A stretch of DNA of 64,000 nucleotides from NCBI GenBank assembly GCA_028753945.1, contig JAPNXP010000007.1, positions 1-64,000 of the forward strand, in the 5' to 3' direction. Shown in pieces: positions 1 to 12,566 of the stretch; position 1 is the stretch's first letter; every line of letters starts with the position of its first letter. The stretch is from Hexactinellida sp. DTS-2022 (taxonomy: Eukaryota; Porifera; Hexactinellida). The notes under the pieces were generated by a model. That model saw only the letters and a list, made by a program, of their open reading frames with translations. It was not told the origin of the DNA and ran no database searches. A program made the position numbers and the translations under genes.

Positions 1-3000
1 TATTTCTTTTCAAAGCGACCTGGATGGTTTATTGTCAAAGATTCCACTTCCAAATCAACCTAATTATCATTCTTAAAATCTATTTTTTTATGGTCAAAAA
101 TTTGCTGGGAACGAAGGAGAGTGAAAGAATTCTTCTATATAATTGTCTTGATGGAATCTATTGTAAAGTATGGCTATCCTATGTGATGTGTTGGGATGTC
201 TGGTGTAAAGTATATTTCTTTTCAAAGCGACCTGGATGGTTTATTGTCAAAGATTCCACTTCCAAATCAACCTAATTATCATTCTTAAAATCTATTTTTT
301 TATGGTCAAAAATTTGCTGGGAACGAAGGAGAGTGAAAGAATTCTTCTATATAATTGTCTTGATGGAATCTATTGTAAAGTATGGCTATCCTATGTGATG
401 TGTTGGGATGTCTGGTGTAAAGTATATTTCTTTTCAAAGCGACCTGGATGGTTTATTGTCAAAGATTCCACTTCCAAATCAACCTAATTATCATTCTTAA
501 AATCTATTTTTTTATGGTCAAAAATTTGCTGGGAACGAAGGAGAGTGAAAGAATTCTTCTATATAATTGTCTTGATGGAATCTATTGTAAAGTATGGCTA
601 TCCTATGTGATGTGTTGGGATGTCTGGTGTAAAGTATATTTCTTTTCAAAGCGACCTGGATGGTTTATTGTCAAAGATTCCACTTCCAAATCAACCTAAG
701 TATCATTCTTAAAATCTATTTTTTTATGGTCAAAAATTTGCTGGGAACGAAGGAGAGTGAAAGAATTCTTCTATATAATTGTCTTGATGGAATCTATTGT
801 AAAGTATGGCTATCCTATGTGATGTGTTGGGATGTCTGGTGTAAAGTATATTTCTTTTCAAAGCGACCTGGATGGTTTATTGTCAAAGATTCCACTTCCA
901 AATCAACCTAAGTATCATTCTTAAAATCTATTTTTTTATGGTCAAAAATTTGCTGGGAACGAAGGAGAGTGAAAGAATTCTTCTATATAATTGTCTTGAT
1001 GGAATCTATTGTAAAGTATGGCTATCCTATGTGATGTGTTGGGATGTCTGGTGTAAAGTATATTTCTTTTCAAAGCGACCTGGATGGTTTATTGTCAAAG
1101 ATTCCACTTCCAAATCAACCTAATTATCATTCTTAAAATCTATTTTTTTATGGTCAAAAATTTGCTGGGAACGAAGGAGAGTGAAAGAATTCTTCTATAT
1201 AATTGTCTTGATGGAATCTATTGTAAAGTATGGCTATCCTATGTGATGTGTTGGGATGTCTGGTGTAAAGTATATTTCTTTTCAAAGCGACCTGGATGGT
1301 TTATTGTCAAAGATTCCACTTCCAAATCAACCTAATTATCATTCTTAAAATCTATTTTTTTATGGTCAAAAATTTGCTGGGAACGAAGGAGAGTGAAAGA
1401 ATTCTTCTATATAATTGTCTTGATGGAATCTATTGTAAAGTATGGCTATCCTATGTGATGTGTTGGGATGTCTGGTGTAAAGTATATTTCTTTTCAAAGC
1501 GACCTGGATGGTTTATTGTCAAAGATTCCACTTCCAAATCAACCTAATTATCATTCTTAAAATCTATTTTTTTATGGTCAAAAATTTGCTGGGAACGAAG
1601 GAGAGTGAAAGAATTCTTCTATATAATTGTCTTGATGGAATCTATTGTAAAGTATGGCTATCCTATGTGATGTGTTGGGATGTCTGGTGTAAAGTATATT
1701 TCTTTTCAAAGCGACCTGGATGGTTTATTGTCAAAGATTCCACTTCCAAATCAACCTAATTATCATTCTTAAAATCTATTTTTTTATGGTCAAAAATTTG
1801 CTGGGAACGAAGGAGAGTGAAAGAATTCTTCTATATAATTGTCTTGATGGAATCTATTGTAAAGTATGGCTATCCTATGTGATGTGTTGGGATGTCTGGT
1901 GTAAAGTATATTTCTTTTCAAAGCGACCTGGATGGTTTATTGTCAAAGATTCCACTTCCAAATCAACCTAAGTATCATTCTTAAAATCTATTTTTTTATG
2001 GTCAAAAATTTGCTGGGAACGAAGGAGAGTGAAAGAATTCTTCTATATAATTGTCTTGATGGAATCTATTGTAAAGTATGGCTATCCTATGTGATGTGTT
2101 GGGATGTCTGGTGTAAAGTATATTTCTTTTCAAAGCGACCTGGATGGTTTATTGTCAAAGATTCCACTTCCAAATCAACCTAAGTATCATTCTTAAAATC
2201 TATTTTTTTATGGTCAAAAATTTGCTGGGAACGAAGGAGAGTGAAAGAATTCTTCTATATAATTGTCTTGATGGAATCTATTGTAAAGTATGGCTATCCT
2301 ATGTGATGTGTTGGGATGTCTGGTGTAAAGTATATTTCTTTTCAAAGCGACCTGGATGGTTTATTGTCAAAGATTCCACTTCCAAATCAACCTAATTATC
2401 ATTCTTAAAATCTATTTTTTTATGGTCAAAAATTTGCTGGGAACGAAGGAGAGTGAAAGAATTCTTCTATATAATTGTCTTGATGGAATCTATTGTAAAG
2501 TATGGCTATCCTATGTGATGTGTTGGGATGTCTGGTGTAAAGTATATTTCTTTTCAAAGCGACCTGGATGGTTTATTGTCAAAGATTCCACTTCCAAATC
2601 AACCTAATTATCATTCTTAAAATCTATTTTTTTATGGTCAAAAATTTGCTGGGAACGAAGGAGAGTGAAAGAATTCTTCTATATAATTGTCTTGATGGAA
2701 TCTATTGTAAAGTATGGCTATCCTATGTGATGTGTTGGGATGTCTGGTGTAAAGTATATTTCTTTTCAAAGCGACCTGGATGGTTTATTGTCAAAGATTC
2801 CACTTCCAAATCAACCTAATTATCATTCTTAAAATCTATTTTTTTATGGTCAAAAATTTGCTGGGAACGAAGGAGAGTGAAAGAATTCTTCTATATAATT
2901 GTCTTGATGGAATCTATTGTAAAGTATGGCTATCCTATGTGATGTGTTGGGATGTCTGGTGTAAAGTATATTTCTTTTCAAAGCGACCTGGATGGTTTAT

Positions 3001-6000
3001 TGTCAAAGATTCCACTTCCAAATCAACCTAATTATCATTCTTAAAATCTATTTTTTTATGGTCAAAAATTTGCTGGGAACGAAGGAGAGTGAAAGAATTC
3101 TTCTATATAATTGTCTTGATGGAATCTATTGTAAAGTATGGCTATCCTATGTGATGTGTTGGGATGTCTGGTGTAAAGTATATTTCTTTTCAAAGCGACC
3201 TGGATGGTTTATTGTCAAAGATTCCACTTCCAAATCAACCTAATTATCATTCTTAAAATCTATTTTTTTATGGTCAAAAAGTTGCTGGGAACGAAGGAGA
3301 GTGAAAGAATTCTTCTATATAATTGTCTTGATGGAATCTATTGTAAAGGATGGCTATCCTATGTGATGTGTTGGGATGTCTGGTGTAAAGTATATTTCTT
3401 TTCAAAGCGACCTGGATGGTTTATTGTCAAAGATTCCACTTCCAAATCAACCTAATTATCATTCTTAAAATCTATTTTTTTATGGTCAAAAAGTTGCTGG
3501 GAACGAAGGAGAGTGAAAGAATTCTTCTATATAATTGTCTTGATGGAATCTATTGTAAAGTATGGCTATCCTATGTGATGTGTTGGGATGTCTGGTGTAA
3601 AGTATATTTCTTTTCAAAGCGACCTGGATGGTTTATTGTCAAAGATTCCACTTCCAAATCAACCTAAGTATCATTCTTAAAATCTATTTTTTTATGGTCA
3701 AAAATTTGCTGGGAACGAAGGAGAGTGAAAGAATTCTTCTATTTAATTGTCTTGATGGAATCTATTGTAAAGTATGGCTATCCTATGTGATGTGTTGGGA
3801 TGTCTGGTGTAAAGTATATTTCTTTTCAAAGCGACCTGGATGGTTTATTGTCAAAGATTCCACTTCCAAATCAACCTAAGTATCATTCTTAAAATCTATT
3901 TTTTTATGGTCAAAAATTTGCTGGGAACGAAGGAGAGTGAAAGAATTCTTCTATATAATTGTCTTGATGGAATCTATTGTAAAGTATGGCTATCCTATGT
4001 GATGTGTTGGGATGTCTGGTGTAAAGTATATTTCTTTTCAAAGCGACCTGGATGGTTTATTGTCAAAGATTCCACTTCCAAATCAACCTAAGTATCATTC
4101 TTAAAATCTATTTTTTTATGGTCAAAAATTTGCTGGGAACGAAGGAGAGTGAAAGAATTCTTCTATATAATTGTCTTGATGGAATCTATTGTAAAGTATG
4201 GCTATCCTATGTGATGTGTTGGGATGTCTGGTGTAAAGTATATTTCTTTTCAAAGCGACCTGGATGGTTTATTGTCAAAGATTCCACTTCCAAATCAACC
4301 TAATTATCATTCTTAAAATCTATTTTTTTATGGTCAAAAATTTGCTGGGAACGAAGGAGAGTGAAAGAATTCTTCTATATAATTGTCTTGATGGAATCTA
4401 TTGTAAAGTATGGCTATCCTATGTGATGTGTTGGGATGTCTGGTGTAAAGTATATTTCTTTTCAAAGCGACCTGGATGGTTTATTGTCAAAGATTCCACT
4501 TCCAAATCAACCTAATTATCATTCTTAAAATCTATTTTTTTATGGTCAAAAATTTGCTGGGAACGAAGGAGAGTGAAAGAATTCTTCTATATAATTGTCT
4601 TGATGGAATCTATTGTAAAGTATGGCTATCCTATGTGATGTGTTGGGATGTCTGGTGTAAAGTATATTTCTTTTCAAAGCGACCTGGATGGTTTATTGTC
4701 AAAGATTCCACTTCCAAATCAACCTAATTATCATTCTTAAAATCTATTTTTTTATGGTCAAAAATTTGCTGGGAACGAAGGAGAGTGAAAGAATTCTTCT
4801 ATATAATTGTCTTGATGGAATCTATTGTAAAGTATGGCTATCCTATGTGATGTGTTGGGATGTCTGGTGTAAAGTATATTTCTTTTCAAAGCGACCTGGA
4901 TGGTTTATTGTCAAAGATTCCACTTCCAAATCAACCTAATTATCATTCTTAAAATCTATTTTTTTATGGTCAAAAATTTGCTGGGAACGAAGGAGAGTGA
5001 AAGAATTCTTCTATATAATTGTCTTGATGGAATCTATTGTAAAGTATGGCTATCCTATGTGATGTGTTGGGATGTCTGGTGTAAAGTATATTTCTTTTCA
5101 AAGCGACCTGGATGGTTTATTGTCAAAGATTCCACTTCCAAATCAACCTAAGTATCATTCTTAAAATCTATTTTTTTATGGTCAAAAATTTGCTGGGAAC
5201 GAAAGAGAGTGAAAGAATTCTTCTATATAATTGTCTTGATGGAATCTATTGTAAAGTATGGCTATCCTATGTGATGTGTTGGGATGTCTGGTGTAAAGTA
5301 TATTTCTTTTCAAAGCGACCTGGATGGTTTATTGTCAAAGATTCCACTTCCAAATCAACCTAAGTATCATTCTTAAAATCTATTTTTTTATGGTCAAAAA
5401 TTTGCTGGGAACGAAGGAGAGTGAAAGAATTCTTCTATATAATTGTCTTGATGGAATCTATTGTAAAGTATGGCTATCCTATGTGATGTGTTGGGATGTC
5501 TGGTGTAAAGTATATTTCTTTTCAAAGCGACCTGGATGGTTTATTGTCAAAGATTGCACTTCCAAATCAACCTAATTATCATTCTTAAAATCTATTTTTT
5601 TATGGTCAAAAATTTGCTGGGAACGAAGGAGAGTGAAAGAATTCTTCTATTTAATTGTCTTGATGGAATCTATTGTAAAGTATGGCTATCCTATGTGATG
5701 TGTTGGGATGTCTGGTGTAAAGTATATTTCTTTTCAAAGCGACCTGGATGGTTTATTGTCAAAGATTCCACTTCCAAATCAACCTAAGTATCATTCTTAA
5801 AATCTATTTTTTTATGGTCAAAAATTTGCTGGGAACGAAGGAGAGTGAAAGAATTCTTCTATTTAATTGTCTTGATGGAATCTATTGTAAAGGATGGCTA
5901 TCCTATGTGATGTGTTGGGATGTCTGGTGGAAAGTATATCTCTTTTCAAAGAGACCTGGATGGTTTATTGTCAAAGATTCACCTTCCAAATCAACCTAAT

Positions 6001-6013
6001 TATCATTCTTAAA
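1..6013. repeat. 212-bp tandem satellite array, about 28 monomers
   Basis: A 212-bp unit repeats head to tail about 28 times with almost no divergence. The array is cut by the window's left edge and ends near 6013, inside a monomer. Each monomer holds one EcoRI site (GAATTC), a run of T and a TATATAA-like stretch. Every unit has the same 83-codon open frame, but 212 is not a multiple of three, so successive frames shift and overlap; this is not evidence of a protein. Variants are shared between monomers, chiefly T or G in the CCTAA(T/G)TATC segment. The last two monomers (from about 5536) carry extra changes, as is common at array edges. Centromeric or heterochromatic satellite is a reasonable guess, not shown. 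Confidence 0.98.
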
Positions 6014-6594
6014 TGCTTTAAATATGTTATTGGTTGATATAATGAATTTCGAATCGTAACGAAGGTCTACTGTAGTATAATGTGTTATATATTGTACAGA
6101 AAATTGGTACAATATTACTTGTATGAATAATTGGGTGTATATGAAGTGTAACTTCCTAACTCAATAATAACCCTTTGCATTTCTAATATCTAGATTAGTT
6201 GCCTGTGCTCAGGTCCTATCAGTTGTTTAGAACTCGGTTTAATGTAACTATTTTGTTTTTGTTGTTTTATTGTATACATTGGGTTTAACTTCTAACTACA
6301 AGTTCTCTGCTCGGGTGGAAAGGTACAGACTGTGTCCCAAGCGCACTCGCAGCTCCGCTCCTATGGACAGGACCACCTGCAACCCTGAGGGCCCCCAGAC
6401 AACTTATATTTGTATTAATATTACTTTCTGTATTGTTATTATTATAACATTAAAGTTTAAACAATATACAAAACACGGGAGATAATAAACTAACCTAAAA
6501 ATAGTACAAGTTAGCTTAGGGGAGCTTCGGAAATGACAAGAAATGGCTTAATGAAGTAAATAATAACAGAAATAAAAGCACAATTAAAACATCA
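6014..6594. other. AT-rich gap between satellite and LSS
   Basis: Unique AT-rich sequence follows the end of the satellite. One short open frame (6270-6485) has no recognisable similarity and no splice context, so I do not call a gene. No repeat or promoter motif stands out. Confidence 0.6.
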
Positions 6595-6600
6595 TTTATT
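6595..6600 (-). terminator. Polyadenylation signal of LSS
   Basis: On the minus strand an AATAAA hexamer lies 12 bases past the LSS stop codon, so the 3'UTR would be extremely short. It is the only canonical hexamer close to the stop. Confidence 0.55.
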
Positions 6601-6612
6601 TAAAAATACAAA

Positions 6613-9359
6613 CTAAATATCGTTCAAATAATTAATCCATCTGGATATAGTCCATAATGGGAATATGTTCTTATACGATGTGTATACGATTGCACAGGAT
6701 TTATTGAATACTCCTTTGACATCTTCTTCCGGCCAGTCCCCGTCGCTCAGCTGTCTCCCGATTAGGAATCTAACACCTCTCTCCATCGCCTCTCTATCAT
6801 CGCACTTAACTGCCATCAGTCCCATAACAGCCCAGCTGGTATTAACTACCTGGCTACTCTCGTGTTGGACGTACCTAAGGTGTCAGTGCATTAATAGCGG
6901 CCTCCCTCGCTAGCCCAGCTTACCGTCTCTCGGTGCAGGAGCTGAAGTCCTCGCCCCAGCCCCCGTCCGGGTTCTGCCGGTCCAGCAGAAACCGGCATCC
7001 CCGCGCCACGGCGGGCTCACTAGCCGAATACCCGCGCGCGGCGAGTGCCTCCAGTGCGAACCAAGTTCCGTACGTGAAGCAGACCCCCCAGCAGCCCTCC
7101 CAGGAGCCGTCCGTCCGCTGTCTCCCTCGCAGGAACCGCTCCATCCGCGCCAGCGCCCTACGCAGCTCCTCGCGCCGGTACCCGGGCCGCGACTCCGCGA
7201 ACAGAGAGAGGGCCTGCAGCGCCGCAGAGGTGCACTCAGTGTAGGAGTAGTCCACCATTATGTCCCCGAAGACCTCTGACGGATTCAGGGCCTGGGGGTA
7301 CGTTATAGACAGGGGAGTACGTTATAGACAGGGGGTACGTTATAGACGGAGGGGTACGTTATAGGCAGGGGGTACGTTATAGACAGAGGGGTACGTTATA
7401 GGCAGGGGGGTACGTTATAGACGGAGGGGTACGTTATAGGCAGGGGGTACGTTATAGACAGGGGAGTACGTTATAGACAGGGGGGTACGTTATAGACATA
7501 GGGGTACGTTATAGACAGAGGGGTACGTTATAGACAGAGGGGTACGTTATAGAGGGATAAGAGACAGTACTCACCTCTAGGAAGGCGCCGCCCCGCTGGC
7601 GCTCGTAGGAAGCGTACCCCCCGTCCGGGTTCTGCATCTGCAGGAGGGTGTCCACGCAGTCGCGCAGTCTCGCCGGGGCCGCGGGTCCCCCCAGCCCCGG
7701 CGCCCGCTCCAGCAGCAGCAGTGCCTTCAGGCCCTCAGCTGTGCAGTCGGAGACTATCCAGCCACACTCACGTGTGCTGGGAAACAAGCTTAAGACGGAC
7801 ACACGGGTATAGTCTGTGTTACCTGAAGGCGAATGCGCCTTTGGTGGGCTGTCGGTAGAACCTGGCATAATCGGGCGGGTTCTCCTCTATCTGTGTGTAC
7901 CGGAGCCAGCTGCCCGCGCGTCTGAGCGCTGCTGTGACGTCATCCGACAGCTCCGAGGAGGTGAGCAGCGCCTGCACCGCCAGGGCCGTGTCCCAGAGCT
8001 GGGAGCCGTTCGTGCCCTGCATCTTAAGTCCGTCGGTCCCCAACCAGAGGTAGTCCCTCAGGCGGGACGCGTGCTCCCGGAAGCGGCTGGAGGTCGGGCC
8101 CTCCGCGTGCCAGGCCACCAGCGTCTGGATAGCCTAACAACCTCAGTAACAACAGTAGATAACTGTAATAGATAATAGCCTGTGCAGCAGTAACAACAGG
8201 AGATATGGGATAGTGCTTATAGAAGGGCTACAGTATGAGATAGCCTGTAACAACAGTGGCTTTAATAGAGTGCCTACCTTAGAGATAGGGCCGATAGAGA
8301 TAAAGTTAGAGAACTGGTCATCAGCTCGGATCTGCAGGAGTATCTCTCTCACCGCTCTCTCCCGTATCCAGCCGGCATGCACCGGTTCGTACCGGTTTAC
8401 CACGCGCAGCAGCAGCGCCAGGGCGGGGTGGTGCGGCGTGTACAGGTCTCTCTCGCAGACATTACTCCGGTGCGCGGGCCAGAATATGGTCTCGTAAGGC
8501 TGCGCGTACAGCTCAACGCGCAGCGCCAGCGCCAGCGCGTCCGGGGCCGCCGGGGCGACTCTACGCGCGTAGCAGTATCCCATCGGGAGATATACCTACG
8601 GGATAGTTAGCCCTGCTATAAGGCTATTGGCTATTGGCTATATAGGGCTTGTTACCTGTCGGCAGTGACACCACATGTTGGAGGGGTGTATAGGGAGAGA
8701 GGCCGGCAGGAGCCAGAGCTCCGGGAGGATGCTGTTCATGCCGTCCCAGGAGTATGCGCCGAGGAGACAGAGCCAGAACTTGCCCCAGGAGGGAACGGAG
8801 ACCGCCCCGCCCCAGGAGAGGATCAGCTGCCGCGCGCGAGTCGCGTCCGCGTCCGAGGCGGGGACTCCTAAAGCAGCTATTAAGCGGGCTCAGGTCGGAC
8901 GCACTAACCTAGGATCCGCAGAGACACGTAGTTGAGCACGGTCCCGAACATAGTGGACGTGTCCCTGGTGTGCAGCCCCCACCCGCCGTCCGCGCGCTGC
9001 CAGTTCCGCAGGTACCGGACCATCTCGCGGCGCTCCTCCCGGCCGAGTGGCACCTCGCACACGTGCGTCACTATGAGGAGCCCCGGAAGCAGGAACAGCG
9101 GGCCCCCGTAGTCCCCCGCCCAGTGTCCGTCCGCGCACTGCAGACCGCAGTAGAACCCCGCGGCGGCCTGCGCCGCCTCCTCCGGGCAGCGAGCCCCCGC
9201 CGGGCCCCGCCGGCCGGACAGCCCCAGGCAGTACCGCTCGAAGAGGCTCTGGGGACCGGTGACGTCACCGGAGTAGCGCCAGGTGTGTCGGCCCCGCCGG
9301 CAGTCGAGCCGCCAGCGCGTCAGGTCCGACTGGGGCGGCACGCGCCACGCGGTTCGCAT
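6613..9359 (-). CDS. LSS: Lanosterol synthase (oxidosqualene cyclase)
   Basis: Cyclises 2,3-oxidosqualene to lanosterol in ER-membrane sterol synthesis. Seven exons join in phase: 9359-8909, 8867-8656, 8595-8278, 8133-7823, 7776-7575, 7291-6924, 6874-6613, giving 707 aa (human LSS is 732). Visible family marks are the catalytic DCTAE motif with Asp at about residue 441, the repeated QW motifs such as DGGWGLH, DGGWGED and NGSQLWD, the WCHCRQVYLP segment and the C-terminal GVFNKSCAI segment. An open frame extends to 9392, but that start would be GTG; the ATG at 9359 has an AG four bases upstream and is preferred. Introns are 41-60 bp except two: 144 bp and the 283-bp intron filled with a minisatellite. 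All residues expected for activity that I can check are present. Confidence 0.97.
7294..7556. repeat. Minisatellite in LSS intron, 14 units of about 18-19 bp
   Basis: Fourteen imperfect copies of a TACGTTATAGACAGGGG-type unit fill most of the LSS intron between 7292 and 7574. The array runs right up to the 3' splice site of the 7291-6924 exon. Units vary mainly in AGAC/AGGC and in the number of G. Confidence 0.95.
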
Positions 9360-9486
9360 TGCTAGGTTACCAGAGAGGGAATAGTTATGCACGATTTATA
9401 GCGATTAGTCATAACTCAGGTATTAGGTAACACTAACTATTATTCACTAATTATCCACTAATTACTCCTACTACTAATATGAGTCT

Positions 9487-9921
9487 CTACTTGAGTGGAA
9501 TAAACCGCGAGGAGTGCGTGGCGCCTATGCCGGGGCGGCCGTGCTGCACCGGTTTGTAGGTAATGGAGAACTCGCCCAGGTAGTGTCCTAGCATGTCGGG
9601 CTTTATCTCGACCTGGTTGCAGGTCTTCCCGTTGTGCACCCCGACCAGGTTCCCGATCATCTCGGGGACCACTATCATGTTGCGGAGGTGCGTCTTCACG
9701 CAGGCCGGCTTCTCCTGCTCCACGGCGTCCTTCTTCGCCTTGCGGAGTCGCTTTATGAGCGCCATCGGCTTGCGACGCAGCCCGCGGATGAACCGGCGTC
9801 TGGCGCGGGCGTGCACCAGCTTTATGAGCTCCTCGTTGCTCATGTCCAGCAGCTGATCCAGGTCCACGCCGCGGTAGGTGAACTTCCTGAACGGACGCTT
9901 CTTCTTGGGAACTTCTGTCAT
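9487..9921 (-). CDS. RPS15: 40S ribosomal protein S15 (uS19)
   Basis: Cytosolic small-subunit ribosomal protein uS19, in the subunit head near the decoding centre. The single intact exon encodes 144 aa, one fewer than human RPS15 by my recollection. It carries the [17 protein letters not shown] start, the RRxRGLRRK basic segment, VKTHLR, and the invariant C-terminus [11 protein letters not shown]...[14 protein letters not shown]. The initiator ATG lies directly after an AG. Its upstream neighbour at 10134 (SH3 protein) is divergent, so the 212 bp between them may act as a shared promoter. No intron is present, unlike most long genes here. Confidence 0.98.
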   Translation of the reverse strand: MTEVPKKKRPFRKFTYRGVDLDQLLDMSNEELIKLVHARARRRFIRGLRRKPMALIKRLRKAKKDAVEQEKPACVKTHLRNMIVVPEMIGNLVGVHNGKTCNQVEIKPDMLGHYLGEFSITYKPVQHGRPGIGATHSSRFIPLK

Positions 9922-10133
9922 CTCAAATCAGCAAATTAGCTATCTAATCAAATTATAATGCCAATAGCGTTATAGCAACATCAAATAATCTGATAATGTT
10001 TTGAATATTTCACCCATTTGCCAGCAACTGGCTTCCCATAGTCGTATTGAAGAGCAGCCGTAAGAAAGTGCTGCACTTGTAGGACTCGATAGTGGCGCTA
10101 TAAATACCCGGAAAGCAACAATGTCTAACAAAA

Positions 10134-11254
10134 ATGTCGTTTTTCTCATTTCTCTGCTCCTCCGGTTCGGCCGGGGACCCCCCCAAACGGAGAAGTGAGT
10201 TGCGACACATTAGCGGCACTCGGCTTATAAACTATTTTGTAGGAACGAAGCACTCGCTGGACTCGGATCTGGATAGCATTATTTCCCCGATGATTTCCCC
10301 GATCACGGCCGCGCTCATTTCGGCTCCTATGCCGTACAAGTACCGCGCCGGGGAGCCGGCAGCTAACTCCATTAGAGAGTGCGACCCTCTCACGGTATGC
10401 TATTGCTATTGCTAGTACACACAACACACAAGTGGTATTATTAGTGTTGTAGGATGCGAGGTGCCGGAGCTGGTCCTGGCAGGAGCAGCAGCGCAGCAAG
10501 GAGCGACCAGTCGGTGAGAATAAGCCCAGGGGCATAGCGGGATATAACTGTGTTTGTATAGGGGAGGAGAGGGGCCTGAGCAGGTCGCTGCACGCGCGGC
10601 GGAGCAGCGAGCTCTCGGAGAGTTTCCAGGAGGCGAAGAAGGCGCTGCTCTCCTCCACGCCCGAGAACCCGGCCAGCCTCAGAATGACGGTCGTCAGAGA
10701 CGCGGAGTCCGGCGGCCCCAACTACCTGTCCGTCCGCAGGGGCCAGCGCGTAAGTGCTTATAGCAGCTGTGAGGTAGTAACGCTAGTAACGAGGGCGTAG
10801 GTGCGCGTGCTGTACAAGCTGGGGGACTGGCTGTGGGCGGAGACCAAGAGCGGGGGCGGCGGGTACGTGCCCTACTCGCACTGTAGACTCTCCAAGAAGC
10901 ACTACTGCCTACCCATGCACGCGCCAGACAAGCGAGACGCCAAGAGCCAGAGCAAGGTCTCGTTCACGCAATCGCTAACCGAGGAGCGGCGGGGCCAGGT
11001 AGGGCACATCCTCACGCGGACCTCGAGTCCCAAGCGGTCCCTGGTCCAGTCGAGCAGTCCGCCCGTCCCGCAGGAGCTGCGGCAGATCGGGGAGCACAGG
11101 TCGCTGCTGGGCGCAAAGGTGAGTGCACGTTACAATAGTACACTCATATGCATACACTGTACACGCATTGTAGCTGAGCGAATACAGAGTGACGTCACCG
11201 GCTGGCGCCAACAGAGCGACGCCCCACCTGCCACCCATAGGCGAGTTCTTATAA
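10134..11254 (+). CDS. Single SH3-domain protein, function unknown
   Basis: Six exons join in phase: 10134-10194, 10243-10394, 10453-10513, 10562-10749, 10801-11118, 11174-11254, predicting 286 aa. One SH3 domain spans the junction of exons 4 and 5 (about residues 125-178): a YLSVRRGQRVRVLYKLGDWL segment followed by a GGYVPYSHCRL segment, containing the SH3 W and the terminal P-Y pair. The N-terminal 90 residues and the C-terminal tail are Ser/Pro-rich and low in structure, and the protein ends in IGEFL. The start at 10134 is preferred because an earlier ATG at 10121 opens a frame that hits a stop in exon 2. Likely an adaptor binding proline-rich ligands. I cannot assign it to a named orthologue. 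Exon 3 rests only on phase and splice sites. Confidence 0.8.
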
Positions 11255-11645
11255 ATAACACGAGATCGGAAGGTTACTCATAGAACGGGTTTTATGGAAA
11301 TTGTTTTGAGTAGGAAGAACAAGGGACGCGAGGCCGGACGAAAAGCGAAGACCCAGTCTCTTCGCTGGATACAAGCATACCTACACTGCACCAGGTAACC
11401 ACGCAGGGCAAATGGAATGCTGTGCGTCCTAGGTTATCCTATAATAACTACTTGTTCTACCGTAGGAAGAAAGTCGACATAACTCTTGAAGCTGTGAGCA
11501 TATTTTGAATCCCTTCGTGCTAGGCAACACACACAAAGATGTCCTCAAATTATGTATTTTGTTTCATTTTGGATTATTATAATTGTCGTTTGTAATAGTC
11601 TGGAATTACTAATAAATCTGCAATTAATTACACACACAAATATTC
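11255..11645. other. Convergent gap between SH3 gene and CCDC86
   Basis: 3' flanks of the plus-strand SH3 gene and the minus-strand CCDC86 gene face each other here. An AATAAA hexamer at 11611-11616 could end the SH3 transcript, 357 bp past its stop. Nothing else is recognisable. Confidence 0.5.
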
Positions 11646-11972
11646 CTATTTCCCCTTTCTCTTTTTCCTGGGATTCGCTTTATTTTTCAGGTTTGTCAGC
11701 TGATCCTTGAGTCGGTTCGCCTCTTTCCGTTTCTTCCTGGCGGCTACGCGCTCCCGCTCGGCGCGCCGCACCTCCTGCGTGGCCTCCCGCAGCCCGCGCT
11801 CCAGGCGCTTCGCCTGATCGCGGGTGGCCTTATGCTGCATCTTGGTCTTCCAGCTGGTCTTGAGGGCCTTGGAGCGCGTCCGAGTCGCGGCCGGAATCCG
11901 AGGCTCTTTCCAAACGCGTCCGGACTTGAATCTGCCCCGCTTCACAACCGGGGGGCTAGTCTGCTTGGTCAT
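11646..11972 (-). CDS. CCDC86: CCDC86 / Cgr1-family nucleolar rRNA-processing protein
   Basis: A 108-aa, highly basic, intronless protein. It carries the family signature KSGRVWKE followed by a LKTSWKTKM segment, then a long charged helix rich in RR, ER and KR (likely coiled coil, about residues 45-95) and a terminal KKRKGK. Yeast Cgr1 and animal CCDC86 share this core and act in nucleolar 60S pre-rRNA processing. Human CCDC86 is much longer because of an N-terminal extension; this protein is core only, as in fungal Cgr1. The start ATG at 11972 opens directly into the conserved core after a short Pro-Val stretch. Confidence 0.85.
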   Translation of the reverse strand: MTKQTSPPVVKRGRFKSGRVWKEPRIPAATRTRSKALKTSWKTKMQHKATRDQAKRLERGLREATQEVRRAERERVAARKKRKEANRLKDQLTNLKNKANPRKKRKGK

Positions 11973-12094
11973 AAACTAAACTGAATTCGTAGAACGAAAT
12001 AAAACTAACTAAGTAAATAATTCAAATAGAATAGCAGTGAGTATCAAATTTCAACTGCAATTGCAATACATAGATTGAATATAATATCTTTGCC

Positions 12095-12566
12095 TACGTA
12101 AGAGCAGAGGCTACAATACAGTTGCTATGGTTGCTATGGACGTCAGTAGCTGAGCTGAAATCTAATAAATAGGGCAGCCAATGCTACACTCTATCTTTCC
12201 ACACTCGCTTCTCGCACAAGTTCAACATTCCTCACGCAGCTACCTAGCAACCGGAGACCCTCACACACCTCTCACAGGTGACACGGGCAGGCACAAATAA
12301 GGTGTGTTTTAGTTATAGATTAGATTTGTTCTTTTTCCCGTAAATTGCTGAAAAACTATGTTTGTATTTACTGTAATTATTCGTAAGTTACATTCCTGTG
12401 ATTGATTTATAGCTCTTATTTTCTAGATTAGCGTCAGATGGCAAACGTATAAAAGAGCGCGTTATAACTTATAATCCCTAAATAAGTAGTTACTTGGATA
12501 AATTATTTCCCGTTTCTTCCATTGATTACAATTAGCTAAATTTCCAGTACCGTAGTACCTAGCAAC
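12095..12566 (+). promoter_or_regulatory. Putative promoter and 5' leader of left 14-3-3 copy
   Basis: Upstream of the left 14-3-3 gene lie a CRE-like GACGTCAG (about 12139-12146), an AT-rich AATAAATAG that could serve as a TATA-like element, and a CCAAT box at about 12178-12182. A CTCACAGGTGAC donor-like site near 12270 and an AG five to six bases before the ATG suggest a 5'UTR intron or trans-splice acceptor. Motif-level inference only. Confidence 0.45.

Noticed and set aside
24..5999. 28 overlapping 83-aa open frames in the satellite
   Set aside because: They overlap their neighbours in shifting frames because the unit is 212 bp, have no splice or promoter context, and simply reflect one open frame in a tandem repeat.
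1..6013. CRISPR-like array
   Set aside because: No unique spacers between repeats; the whole 212-bp unit is repeated, and the genome is eukaryotic.
9360..9392. Upstream extension of LSS to 9392
   Set aside because: The first codon would be GTG; the ATG at 9359 fits a eukaryotic start and family length. Similar non-ATG extensions at 19054 (TTG, GPD1) and 45331 (TTG, SLC66A2) were also dropped.
10121..10196. ATG at 10121 as the SH3-protein start
   Set aside because: Its frame, once spliced, reaches a stop in exon 2; the ATG at 10134 reads through to the SH3 domain.
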